A stretch of DNA of 38,305 nucleotides from Oscillospiraceae bacterium (GCA_015066625.1 SVOC01000020.1:1-38305); one strand, 5' to 3'; counted from the stretch's first letter, positions 16,507 to 26,111 are shown. Notes: generated by a model from the sequence alone, not told the origin. Program-made: numbers and translations.

Positions 16507-17339
16507 AATTCTCTCTCCAGATACCTGACCGCACTTTCATCTGCAAGACAGGCATATTCATATACGGGCACACTCTGACTTAACCGCTGAGCAAAATCAA
16601 TCAGCCTGCCCGTTAAATCCCGTGAATACGGCACGGGATAACAGTTTTTATAAAGCTTATAAAAAGACTCGGTCGGAGCAAGCCTGTGAGCAGTGTTACA
16701 ATCGGCCTGTCCGAGACTTATTACGGCTTTAAGAGGGAGCACTCTGTTAAGGCAATCTTTTGAAGAGCCTGAAAAAGGCATTCCCGCTGCGTAAAAAACA
16801 CCGTCTTTTTCGAAAATCAATGTTTTATCGCCGTTTACAACAACGGCATCTGCGTATTTTCTCCAAAGATTTGCCTGTGTTGATTTTCCTATGGAGCAAG
16901 GCCCCGTAAAAAGAACGGCACCGCCGTTTTTCTCTATAAACGATGAATGAAGCACACATCCGTTGCTTTCGGCAACAAGCTCCTCGATACCGATAAGCGA
17001 AAATATTACGTCTGCACGGAGCATATCACGGTATTTTTCATCAATAACGATATTTATGTTTTTTTCTTCGGCAGTGCGGCAGGCATAATAATCCTCTGCG
17101 TTATCACGGGATTTATAACAGCAACGCAAAACGCCGTTTTCATAATCGCAGACTCTGTCCCGGGAAGCATAATACGGGTTTTCGGTTTTCTTCGGAAGGC
17201 GGGTGGAAAATTCTAAATTCACGCTGTAATCCGCCTGCCCGCCGTCATATGAAAACAATGAATACGGCTCTGTATTATCAAAATCAACCTGCGAATTTAT
17301 CTCAAGGGTGAAATTGCCGATTTTATACTTCTTTATCAT
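16482..17339 (-). CDS. HprK-like P-loop kinase (operon A)
   Basis: 285 residues from ATG 17339 (or the adjacent ATG 17342), overlapping the 3' end of the preceding gene; no clear ribosome binding site, so coupled translation is likely. The P-loop GPCSIGKST is at 146-154, preceded by VLHSSFI and followed by QANLWRKY and VVNGDK, whose Asp is a candidate catalytic base. The same block, HSSFI...GKSTQAxLWxKY...NGDK, then LPLxAxIxLGQA, occurs in the paralogue at 28207-29061. This is the HPr kinase C-terminal fold used by tailoring kinases of some lasso peptides (the PadeK/ThcoK type) and seen beside PqqD and radical SAM genes in uncharacterised RiPP cassettes. The N-terminal ~120 residues are a separate, poorly conserved domain. 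It is unlikely to be a true HPr kinase: it sits in a peptide operon and lacks the HprK signature. Confidence 0.85.
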   Translation of the reverse strand: MIKKYKIGNFTLEINSQVDFDNTEPYSLFSYDGGQADYSVNLEFSTRLPKKTENPYYASRDRVCDYENGVLRCCYKSRDNAEDYYACRTAEEKNINIVIDEKYRDMLRADVIFSLIGIEELVAESNGCVLHSSFIEKNGGAVLFTGPCSIGKSTQANLWRKYADAVVVNGDKTLIFEKDGVFYAAGMPFSGSSKDCLNRVLPLKAVISLGQADCNTAHRLAPTESFYKLYKNCYPVPYSRDLTGRLIDFAQRLSQSVPVYEYACLADESAVRYLERELCPILQSP

Positions 17340-17958
17340 CATAATCCGTAAATATAACACGACAGTTGCTTTCATTAAGCTCCGGCGCCTTGACAAAGGT
17401 CTGTGCATCTGCTTTTATGCCTTCCACACGGATTTTATATGTTACACTGCCGTTAAGCACATCGTCTTTTTTATCCTTATAGTAAATGTATATATCGGAT
17501 TCAATATCCTTGCCTGATATGTTTTTCAACGAAATTGAGCCGCCTGCAATCTTAATCTCAAATTTATCGCTGTTCATAACAGGCTGTTTTTTAAAAAGAA
17601 CCTTATCTTCCGTCTGCCACGCCGTATATACCTCATCGGGGTTGCTGCCCACGGATTGGTTGCACAGAAGCACCGCCTTTGTGCCTCTCAACAAAGCGGA
17701 AACATTGAAGGTCAGTGTACCTTCTTTTGTTTTCACGGTAAGCAGCGCATATTCAACATCGGTGTCGGATACATTTTCCGCCACAACGGCAAGCCTGCCG
17801 TAGTATTCATCAATTTCAATGATTTTAAGCCAGCCGTCAACAGTAACGCCCAGCTGCGCATTTTTGAAAGCAACCGTTGTTGATTCGGGACGGGAATCCT
17901 CTGAGTTATACTTCAGCACTGCAGCAACAATCAGCGAAACTGCAACCAGAACTGTCAG
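17323..17958 (-). CDS. Membrane-anchored protein of unknown function in the peptide operon
   Basis: The safe reading begins at GTG 17919 (198 residues, MLKYNSEDSRP), but the open frame extends upstream and adds a hydrophobic helix (LTVLVAVSLIVAAVLKY) that makes a good N-terminal membrane anchor. The only upstream codon with logic is CTG 17958, which overlaps the stop of the peptide gene as CTGA, like the usual ATGA coupling; it gives 211 residues. Alternatively, deletion of one A near 17965 would join this frame to an ATG (M-K-I-G-L-T...), so a frameshift or sequencing error is possible. The remainder is a beta-rich, probably extracytoplasmic domain of ~170 residues with no motif I recognise. 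Position between the precursor peptide and the kinase suggests a role in the same system. Confidence 0.65.
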   Translation of the reverse strand: MTVLVAVSLIVAAVLKYNSEDSRPESTTVAFKNAQLGVTVDGWLKIIEIDEYYGRLAVVAENVSDTDVEYALLTVKTKEGTLTFNVSALLRGTKAVLLCNQSVGSNPDEVYTAWQTEDKVLFKKQPVMNSDKFEIKIAGGSISLKNISGKDIESDIYIYYKDKKDDVLNGSVTYKIRVEGIKADAQTFVKAPELNESNCRVIFTDYDDKEV

Positions 17959-18092
17959 CCCGATTCTTCATCAATAACGGGGCATTCGTACTCTGCACTG
18001 TTTGTGCCGAGAAGGTAACATCCGGAGGATACATTTGCTGTTATAGCGAGGCTTTCAAAAGCGATTGCGGGTTTGATATATGACTTTTTCAA
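17955..18092 (-). CDS. Putative RiPP precursor peptide A (45 aa)
   Basis: TTG start at 18092, five bases after a perfect GGAGGT (18103-18098), and only 21 bases downstream of the giant GH2 gene's stop. The product starts MKKSYIKPAIAFESLAITAN and ends with VIDEESG; it has two cysteines (C25, C37) and no signal peptide. The Y-I-K-P-x-I motif and the position of the first Cys (20 residues after the Tyr, after SSG) match peptide B at 37946-38179, although the rest differs. It is followed at once by unknown-membrane, HprK-like, radical SAM/SPASM and PqqD-like genes, the normal setting for a modified peptide. The N-terminal half would be the leader and the part from about residue 22 the core; the cut site is not evident. 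Confidence 0.78.
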   Translation of the reverse strand: MKKSYIKPAIAFESLAITANVSSGCYLLGTNSAEYECPVIDEESG

Positions 18093-18113
18093 ATTTTACC
18101 TCCTTATACAGCA

Positions 18114-21100
18114 TTATAATGTAATTCCGAACAGTGCCAATACAAACTTGGCAAAATCAATAACTTTGTTACAGACCCAAACGAGAAAATCAAGGAACGT
18201 AATTTCTGAACCGTCATCGGGTTCTTCGTCGGTGTTGCCGGGCTGCTCATTGTCGGGCTCATCCTGCGGCGGGTCAGCTTCGGGGGGAGCTTCAACGGTT
18301 ACGGTAACGGTTACAGCCTTTGAATAATCTGTATATCCGTTTTCATAAGCACCTGCAACCGTATAGGTCTGAGCGCCGATTTTATCCGTAGCGATTTTCA
18401 CCGTCCACTCAACGGCATCTTCTCCCTCAACCTGAGAAGCCGTAAATTCAACATTCTTCGAATCTACGGGATTACCGTTTTCATCGGTAACAACAAGCGA
18501 GGACACATCTGCCTGAGTTCTGAGCTTTATTGTGATAACGCTGTTACCCTGTTCGTCGGTAACAACTTCGGGCTCCTGTGTCTGTTCAACATCAAGAGCT
18601 GCGGTTCTCATTTTCATAAGAGAATAGGCAGCTACCTGCGTATCGGTGGTTGAAGAAAGGGTAAGCACCTCATCCTCAACCGGTGTGGGAATACGGAAAT
18701 AACCTTTACCGCCGTTCTGCGAGAATGTCCATTTCATATTTGTAACAGAAAGAACACTGTCCGCTTCGCCTGTATTCTGTATAACAACAGTTCCCGTGGT
18801 GTAATAATTGTTACCGTCACTGCCTGCAACCTGTTTCCAGGTAAGCTTGGCATCATTGGGCAGTACGGAATTCAGAGAATAGAATGTGTCGGTTGCTGTT
18901 TCAATACTAACATCGGTTGTTTTGGATCCATATGAAACGGTAAGCACGGGTTTTCCGCAGGCAAGTTTTGCACCCAGCTGAACATCGGTAGGCACGGAAG
19001 TTGCCCAGATTTCAAACGCAACAGCCTGATCCTTTGCAAGATACAGTTCGTTGTTGGGACCTGCATCTCTGTAGGTTGCAATGTCGTTATCAAGAGCGGC
19101 AATACCGTCAATAAAGATAACACCCTGCGTATCGGTTTCTGACAGTGAATCTGCACCTATAAGCATATTCTTGATTTCAAGATAGCTGGGGTAAAGCTCA
19201 TCATCGGTTGCATATGCATTCTTTACATCTTTATCGCCGATATCATCGCCGATGCCTGCAGGTGAATATATCTTTATTGCATCAAGATATACTCTGTAAT
19301 AGCTTGTGCCGTCTGCGGCGGTGGATGAATGACGGAATGCACTTGTGAAGGTTGGAGTTATCACTACGCTGTAATTGCCGTAATCCAGGTCTGTTATCTT
19401 GATTACGGGAATCTGATAAAGCGTTTCTTTTGTGTCCGCATCGGCAACAACCCAGCCGTAAGCATAAGCATATGCGGGGTTATCCGTTTCTGTTTTAACC
19501 ACTTTGCCGTCTTCATCATAATAATGAGCAACATCGGTAATCGCACCGTTTTCATCATAGTATCTTTCGTCGGATGTGCAGGTGCCGTTTGATGTTCTGT
19601 ACATAGGTGTGAATGAATCATTAAGAGTGGGCTTGCCGTCTGCATCCGAATAAATTCTGCCGTAATTGTATCCGTAGAACGTGTCGACAACGGTTGACCT
19701 TACCTGTTCGCCTTTATCATTTTTGACAACAACACTGAATGCACCTGTGGTGGAATCCGTGATGCTTATAAGGTCAAAGCCCGTACCTGTAAAGGTGAAA
19801 TCGATTGTGGGCCATTCAGCACCCGTGCCGCCGCTGTATTTCTTATTCGGATTATTCTTTGTGCTTACATCAACATAGTGCGCAGAACCGCCGCTGTACT
19901 CTGCAAATGAAGAGTAATTTGTTTCGTAACCGTAGGGATTTGCCTCACTGTCGATAAGGTCGGCAGTCTGTTTGAGTGTGGTCAACTGTGTACCGTCGGT
20001 CTTCCAGATGCCGTACTGATTGGTGCCGTTATCATAATCTGAAGGTACTTTACCGTTTGTGTAGGTTACGGTGTCGAAAGTATCTTCGTAATAAATCGCC
20101 GACGCGGGAATGAATGTTGTCTTTTCTATCTGATAGTATATAACATCATCCGCATAAGTGGGGTCTCCCGAAATTTTTGCAACCACATAGAAGTTTTCCG
20201 AATCCTTCATATTCATTGATTCGAGGGTGTAAGACGTGTTACCCTTCTTATCAATTGTGCAGGTACCGTATTTCATCCCTTCAATGGTGTATTTAACACC
20301 TTCTTCAAAAGGAATAATAATTTCGGGTTTTTCGAAGGTGTAAGTCGGGCTGTATTCTTCATTCACGGCACAAATACCGAGATACTCAACCGTTGCACCG
20401 TTATCAACAGCAGCCTGCGAAATATTGTTGTTTTCGGTTATATCATATTCAACGGGCAAGCCGTAATCAAGGGTAAGATTCTGGTCAATGATTCTTACTT
20501 CCTCCGATGTTTCCGAAAGGTTGAACGAAATTTTACAGTTTGAGTCAGATGCGCCTCGTTCAAGATAGAAGAAGTTCAGGGTATGAACTTCGCCGTCGGA
20601 TATAACTTCGTGAAGCTTGTTGATTGAGGCGATTGTGTCTGCATTATATCCCGTGGAATCGGGATTTTCGATATAAGCGTTGTAAGAATATGTTGTTTCA
20701 TATTCATCGCCCTTAAGCACACCGTCCGTAACATCCATTGCATACTGATAATTGATTGTACAGGTTGTGAAGTTGATGGTTGCTGCACGGGCACCGTGAA
20801 GGCCGCCGTTATCAAGAACAAGAACACCGTCAATGTAAACATAAACGTCATCGTCGCCCGAGAAGCTGAATACAACATCTTCACCGTTAACGTGTTTACC
20901 TCCCTTGGGAATATAAAAATTGTGTTCAAATGTAAAGCCGTAGTGATAAACTGCGTTTTCACCTGTGTAGGTTGTTGTCCCCTGCTTGTAGTTAAAGGGG
21001 AAGAAGCCTGAACCGTTATTCGGACCCCATGCGCTCCAGTTTCCGACTTTGTTGAGTTCCATCTCCGCAGTGTGATCTGCATCGTTGAATGAAGCCTGAA

Positions 21101-24100
21101 CAAGATATTGGGTATCCTTACTGTCGAAATGATAGGTATTTACACCGTATTCGTCAGTGCTTATAAACATGGGGAACTCTGTATCCCAGTAATATTTTGC
21201 ATACTGACCTGACGTTTCCGTTGTAACATTACCGTTTGCATCAAGAGTTTCACGGGTAAACAAATCAGGGAAATGAACACTGATGTCCGTAAGATATTCA
21301 AGAGTTATTTCTTTGTATTTTGTGCCTGTATCGATACCGTAGGTATAGCGTTCAATATCATACATGGTATCGGGTCCGTCATTTGCATATGAAAGACCTT
21401 GCGTATATGCCGCATGGGAGGTTACAACTCCCTTATCAAGGGTTGCGCCTGCAAGACCCTGAACCGATGCACCGTCATGCACGGGCTCTGTACCCAACAG
21501 AGGGTCATCGGCACCGTGAGTATTATCTTTTGTCCACACGTTCCAGAGAGTAAGGGGGATTTTTGTGTCTGCATTGACATACTGGAAGTTAGAGGGTGCA
21601 ATAGAAACGGTTGAATCGTTGCGGGGCTTGCCCGTAAACTGCAGAGTATAAATTTTTGCATATAACTCAGCAACTTCTTCGAGCACCTCGTCGGCTCTGC
21701 TGCCAGCCCAACCCATACTTGTATCGTTATAACCGATAAGTTCCTTTATCTGACTTACAAGGTTTACATCTGCAAGAATGGCAGTTTTCATCTGTCTGAC
21801 AGCTATATCGTTCATCAAAAATCCGCCGTCGGAATAATCGGCTGTGCCGTTTGAGTTGTTGTAACCGTATTTAAACAGAGTGCCGTTGATTTTTTTGACG
21901 TCCAGTTCTAGAGAATTGATTGCTGCGCGGACAGCTGCTGTTGCAGCAGTCAGCTCCGCATCTGTTGCATCGGCTTTTTTGTAAACTGCAACACCGCTTT
22001 CAAGGGCTCTGAGCAATGCTTCATAGCTGACTCTCGTATAGGCGGAATAATCATACCCGATACCTTCATGAAGAATATCATAAAGAGCTTTCTTCTCAGA
22101 ATTGACGGTGCCGCCTGTGTTGCCGCCCTCGTCGTCTCCGCCGTCATCGCCACCTTCGGGAGGTGTAACAGAAGTCGGATATTCCGGTGAATAGAGCCAG
22201 ATTGTAGTGTTATAGGTCTTATCGGCTGTGCACAAGCCAAAATATTCCCACTCGCGGAAAAAAGTGATGCGCGTTCCGTTTATATAAGTGTAAATCTGAA
22301 CTGAACCGTTGTCGTTTGCTTCAACATAAAAAGCGTACGGCTGGGAGATAAGTCCCGGGCACCAACCGATTATGCCAAGATATTCGCGTGTATTCCTGTT
22401 CTGAATATAATATTTGCCGTCTCCCTGATGAGTAAACACATATATATTGTCAGAACTTGTATCAAAGCTGTTGTAATAATAAGGGGAACCTGTAACTGCC
22501 CATTCATCTACTGTGATAGCAGTATCTATGCGCATATCACCCCAGTCCGCAACCATCTCGTCGGTCATTACGCAATCCTTAACGTTAAGCACGTATTCGC
22601 CGTCAGGAATACATCTCTCGGAAGCGGTTGTATCCGCAAGATGAATCACAAACTTATCGGGGTCAACTGCGGGAGCAGGTGCGACGGGCTCCTCGGGCTT
22701 GAGTGTATAAAGCCACATCTCATAGTTTATTTTCCAGCTTACACTGTCAACTTCCCCTTTGGTTGCAACATAGTAATGGGTAGCATTGGTGTAATGGCAG
22801 ATGTAATAATCTGAAGAATGAATAAAAATTGAGCCGCTGTCGGTTACATCAACATACAAGCTTTCGGGAGTGGTACTATACATAATGGAGTAATCACCCT
22901 GATCGGGATGACCGCCCAAAGTGATATATTCGCCTGTGCTCTTATTTTTAATGTGGTATTTATTATTGCCCTGATGTTCAAATGTAAAAACATTCAGTTT
23001 ATCTGTGCCGAAGCTTTCATAAGTGTAAGAGCCTGACGAAGAATTGGTCTTGGACCGGATATCGGTATCTGCTGCAAGGGTATAACCCCAGAACGACTCG
23101 CCCGACATTACGGTATCTTGATTAAAAACTACATAATCACCGTCAGGAATACAGCCTTCCGAAACAGTTGAATCGGAAAGATAAATCTCATATATATCTG
23201 TATTTGTTGAGCCGCCCGTGCTGCCCGAATCACCCGAGCCGCCTTCTTCTGTTTCAGGGGGTTCAAGCTCGTTGATGTGATGCTTCACCATTTCGTATTC
23301 ATCGTAAAGAGTAGGTTCGTATTCATCGCCGTTTTGAACGACAACCTCTTCAAACTCATCGGTAAGTTCAATGTCTGTTTCGGTTACGGATGTGACCGTA
23401 ATACCCTGAGTTGAAAAACTTGATGAACCGTCGGATGCAACAGCGGTAAGGTTGATTGTGCCTTCTTCTTCTGTTGTTCTGAGAATCACAAGTGCTTTAC
23501 CGTTGAACATCTGTATTTCAGCCACCGAATCGGAAATAAGCACTGAAGGCTGCTGGAATTTATCCGTTGTTGCCGCATTACCGTTATCTACACCGACAAT
23601 TTTTGCATATCTTGCAGATGAGTCGTCAACTTTTACGTTGAGAGTGCCGTTATAGTCATTCATGAAATTGCCGTCGGCATCTCTTGCCTCAAATTCAACA
23701 TAGACATAGTCCGCACCGTCTGCAACAAAGGTGTTTTTATTCTGCCAGGTATTCACGGCAATCTGCGATGCAGTGCCCGTTACGGATTTTGTTGAGCCTG
23801 CAGTTTCTGTGATTTCATTGTTATTTTCGTCATAGGCTTTAACGGAAAGTGTACCTTCCGCATATTTCACCCTGAACTGAGGATAGAAATCCGCTCCGCT
23901 GCCTGTGTAGAAGTTGCCTACGGAACAGTTGGCATAATCCTTTATACTTTCTGTCCATGTTCTGTATGTATAACCCGCAGGTGTTGTAACAACATTTGAA
24001 GTGGCAGTTGCAATAACCTTGCCGTTAAGAAGCAGTTCTGTTTTCTTTGCGTTGCTGTAAACCGCAACATTCACATATCCGTTATCGAGAAAAAGATTTT

Positions 24101-26111
24101 CCTTGTTCCACGAACCCGGAACGAGGTGAAGCGTGGTGCTCTTATCATTCCACAGGCTTCTGTAAAGGTAGTAGGAGTCTTTTGCAAAGCCTGCCGTATC
24201 AACAATACCGAAATATGATGAGTTGGGAGCTAAGCCCGGACTTGCATAAACCATATCGTCCCAGGGGGTAGGCTCGCCGATATAGTCAAAGCCTGTCCAT
24301 ACAAATTCACCGGAGAACCAGTCATTTGTGGCAACCGCATACCAGGCTTCTGCCGCTTCGTTACCCCATGATACCGCTTCGGTGTCATAGGATGTGCACT
24401 GATAATTATCGGTGGTTGACATTGTGCTGTAAATACCACGGCTGTTGGTTGCGGAAGCTGCTTCCGTTGCAACAAAAGGCTTGCCGTATCTTGAATCTGT
24501 GGGGTCATTCATAACGCTGATCCAGGCATCAGGACTGTAGTTACCGCCGATAACATCCATATATCCGTCAATCATAGTGTTGGTTGCAGGTTCGTAATAC
24601 GGTCTGTTATTGCCCTGAAGCACAACTCTTGATGGGTCAAGTCTGTCTGTTATTTCAACAATGGACTTGGCTATTTCTTCATAATTCGCTGTTGATTCAC
24701 CGCTTGTTATGTTAGAAAGCTCATTGCCAATATCCCACGCAATGATACAGGGGTCATGTCTGTCGCGCAATACCGTCTGCTCAACAACATACTCAAACCA
24801 TTTCTGACCGTGGGCACCGACAGCGGTATTTGATGAAGATATATCCTCATAGAAATATTTACTGAAATCGTTGGTGTTACCGTTTTTGGAAGCATCCCAA
24901 CCGTCAAAGAATTCTTCCATAACAAGCATACCGAGCTCGTTACAGATATCAATCAGAACTCTTGATGCGCTGTTATGCGAGGTACGGATTGCATTACAGC
25001 CCATCTCTTTAAGAATAACAACCTGACGGTAAATTGCTTCGTATTCCTGTACAGAACCAAGTGCTCCCTGGTCGTGATGAAGACAAACACCTTTAAGTTT
25101 CATATATTCGCCGTTCAAGCTGAACCCTTTGTCTTCATCCCAGTCAATGTAACGGTAGCCGAATACTGTATGATATTCATCAATAAGCTCACCGGATTCA
25201 TTCTTTACGACAGTCTTCAACTTGTAAAGGCAGGGATTATCCGGACTCCACAGCACGGGAGAATTGACTTTGGGTTCAAGAATAACCGACTGTTCTGCTT
25301 TGGCAGGCACTGTAATAAGCGGTGATACCGCGGTTTCACTCACAGGATCATTTTTATCGTCAAGGATAGTAGTTTCAACAGTAACTTTTCGGGTAATTGC
25401 CGCGCTGTTACTCACTGTTACATTTGATCTTGCAGTACCGTCACCCTCCGCAATACCCGGAGTTATTACCTGAGGTCCGTAAAGTGAAATATGAACAGGG
25501 TCTGCAATGGTAAGCGTAACATCCCTGTTGATACCCGAACCCGAATACCAACGGCTTGAAGGAAGGTCATTCACAACCTTGACAGCAATGAGGTTGAGCG
25601 CTGTGTTTGAGCAGATAAGATAGTCTGATATTTCAAAAGAAAAACTGTTGTAACCGTAATGGTTTTCTCCCACATACTGACCGTTCACATATACATAGGT
25701 GTGCTGGTAAGCCCCGTCAAAATTAAGAATTATACGGTCGCCTGTATAGTAATCGTAAAGATTGAACCATTTTCTGTACCAACCTGTTCCGCCGGGCAGA
25801 TTTCCGCTTTCAGCTTCTGTTCCCGATGCGGTAAATTCCTGACTTATGCTGAAATCGTGTGGCAAATCAACCTTTTCCCACCCCGAATCGTCAAAACCTT
25901 TCAGGTAGGCTGCTGAATCTTCACAGAATGCAAAGCTCCAACCTCTGTTGAAATCAAGTTCAACTCGGGCGTCATTATAACTCTGAACGTGATCCGTTAC
26001 AGCCGACGCCTTGATTGATTGCACAAGCGAATACCAACCTTCATTGAATATGCCTGTTGCAAATATTAACACACAGAGTAAAAAAGCCAGAACCTTCTTT
26101 GCTGCCTTCAT
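18114..26111 (-). CDS. Giant secreted GH2 beta-galactosidase-like multidomain protein
   Basis: 2665 residues from ATG 26111 (GGGAGG 8 bases upstream). After the signal peptide (MKAAKKVLAFLLCVLIF) come a GH2 jelly-roll domain (~35-200), an Ig-like domain, and a TIM barrel with the acid/base Glu464 in WDIGNELSN and the probable nucleophile Glu550 in KPFVATEAAS. Next are a DUF4982-like domain (~665-720), further beta domains, two tandem ~140-residue modules (~985-1135 and ~1165-1307; each opens C-I-P-D-G-[DE]-Y-V), a FIVAR helical domain (~1335-1405), and a fibro-slime/PA14-like domain (GDDDVYVYIDGVLVLDNGG near 1755). A region from ~2005 to 2490 is shared with the giant protein at 30215-37930. 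The end is an acidic Pro-rich linker and a hydrophobic tail (last 30 residues) without LPxTG. It should cleave beta-galactosides on glycans outside the cell. First gene of operon A. Confidence 0.93.
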   Translation of the reverse strand: MKAAKKVLAFLLCVLIFATGIFNEGWYSLVQSIKASAVTDHVQSYNDARVELDFNRGWSFAFCEDSAAYLKGFDDSGWEKVDLPHDFSISQEFTASGTEAESGNLPGGTGWYRKWFNLYDYYTGDRIILNFDGAYQHTYVYVNGQYVGENHYGYNSFSFEISDYLICSNTALNLIAVKVVNDLPSSRWYSGSGINRDVTLTIADPVHISLYGPQVITPGIAEGDGTARSNVTVSNSAAITRKVTVETTILDDKNDPVSETAVSPLITVPAKAEQSVILEPKVNSPVLWSPDNPCLYKLKTVVKNESGELIDEYHTVFGYRYIDWDEDKGFSLNGEYMKLKGVCLHHDQGALGSVQEYEAIYRQVVILKEMGCNAIRTSHNSASRVLIDICNELGMLVMEEFFDGWDASKNGNTNDFSKYFYEDISSSNTAVGAHGQKWFEYVVEQTVLRDRHDPCIIAWDIGNELSNITSGESTANYEEIAKSIVEITDRLDPSRVVLQGNNRPYYEPATNTMIDGYMDVIGGNYSPDAWISVMNDPTDSRYGKPFVATEAASATNSRGIYSTMSTTDNYQCTSYDTEAVSWGNEAAEAWYAVATNDWFSGEFVWTGFDYIGEPTPWDDMVYASPGLAPNSSYFGIVDTAGFAKDSYYLYRSLWNDKSTTLHLVPGSWNKENLFLDNGYVNVAVYSNAKKTELLLNGKVIATATSNVVTTPAGYTYRTWTESIKDYANCSVGNFYTGSGADFYPQFRVKYAEGTLSVKAYDENNNEITETAGSTKSVTGTASQIAVNTWQNKNTFVADGADYVYVEFEARDADGNFMNDYNGTLNVKVDDSSARYAKIVGVDNGNAATTDKFQQPSVLISDSVAEIQMFNGKALVILRTTEEEGTINLTAVASDGSSSFSTQGITVTSVTETDIELTDEFEEVVVQNGDEYEPTLYDEYEMVKHHINELEPPETEEGGSGDSGSTGGSTNTDIYEIYLSDSTVSEGCIPDGDYVVFNQDTVMSGESFWGYTLAADTDIRSKTNSSSGSYTYESFGTDKLNVFTFEHQGNNKYHIKNKSTGEYITLGGHPDQGDYSIMYSTTPESLYVDVTDSGSIFIHSSDYYICHYTNATHYYVATKGEVDSVSWKINYEMWLYTLKPEEPVAPAPAVDPDKFVIHLADTTASERCIPDGEYVLNVKDCVMTDEMVADWGDMRIDTAITVDEWAVTGSPYYYNSFDTSSDNIYVFTHQGDGKYYIQNRNTREYLGIIGWCPGLISQPYAFYVEANDNGSVQIYTYINGTRITFFREWEYFGLCTADKTYNTTIWLYSPEYPTSVTPPEGGDDGGDDEGGNTGGTVNSEKKALYDILHEGIGYDYSAYTRVSYEALLRALESGVAVYKKADATDAELTAATAAVRAAINSLELDVKKINGTLFKYGYNNSNGTADYSDGGFLMNDIAVRQMKTAILADVNLVSQIKELIGYNDTSMGWAGSRADEVLEEVAELYAKIYTLQFTGKPRNDSTVSIAPSNFQYVNADTKIPLTLWNVWTKDNTHGADDPLLGTEPVHDGASVQGLAGATLDKGVVTSHAAYTQGLSYANDGPDTMYDIERYTYGIDTGTKYKEITLEYLTDISVHFPDLFTRETLDANGNVTTETSGQYAKYYWDTEFPMFISTDEYGVNTYHFDSKDTQYLVQASFNDADHTAEMELNKVGNWSAWGPNNGSGFFPFNYKQGTTTYTGENAVYHYGFTFEHNFYIPKGGKHVNGEDVVFSFSGDDDVYVYIDGVLVLDNGGLHGARAATINFTTCTINYQYAMDVTDGVLKGDEYETTYSYNAYIENPDSTGYNADTIASINKLHEVISDGEVHTLNFFYLERGASDSNCKISFNLSETSEEVRIIDQNLTLDYGLPVEYDITENNNISQAAVDNGATVEYLGICAVNEEYSPTYTFEKPEIIIPFEEGVKYTIEGMKYGTCTIDKKGNTSYTLESMNMKDSENFYVVAKISGDPTYADDVIYYQIEKTTFIPASAIYYEDTFDTVTYTNGKVPSDYDNGTNQYGIWKTDGTQLTTLKQTADLIDSEANPYGYETNYSSFAEYSGGSAHYVDVSTKNNPNKKYSGGTGAEWPTIDFTFTGTGFDLISITDSTTGAFSVVVKNDKGEQVRSTVVDTFYGYNYGRIYSDADGKPTLNDSFTPMYRTSNGTCTSDERYYDENGAITDVAHYYDEDGKVVKTETDNPAYAYAYGWVVADADTKETLYQIPVIKITDLDYGNYSVVITPTFTSAFRHSSTAADGTSYYRVYLDAIKIYSPAGIGDDIGDKDVKNAYATDDELYPSYLEIKNMLIGADSLSETDTQGVIFIDGIAALDNDIATYRDAGPNNELYLAKDQAVAFEIWATSVPTDVQLGAKLACGKPVLTVSYGSKTTDVSIETATDTFYSLNSVLPNDAKLTWKQVAGSDGNNYYTTGTVVIQNTGEADSVLSVTNMKWTFSQNGGKGYFRIPTPVEDEVLTLSSTTDTQVAAYSLMKMRTAALDVEQTQEPEVVTDEQGNSVITIKLRTQADVSSLVVTDENGNPVDSKNVEFTASQVEGEDAVEWTVKIATDKIGAQTYTVAGAYENGYTDYSKAVTVTVTVEAPPEADPPQDEPDNEQPGNTDEEPDDGSEITFLDFLVWVCNKVIDFAKFVLALFGITL

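Noticed and set aside
16482-17339. True HPr kinase/phosphorylase of carbon catabolite control
   Set aside because: It sits in a peptide operon, has a different N-terminal domain, is duplicated with its radical SAM partner, and its motifs fit peptide-tailoring kinases better.
17903-17968. A 21-codon Cys-rich frame (ATG at 17968 minus, five Cys) between the peptide and the unknown membrane protein
   Set aside because: It overlaps the peptide A stop and the coding frame of the next gene, has no ribosome binding site, and its Cys codons are explained by the TGC/TGT-rich hydrophobic helix read in another frame.
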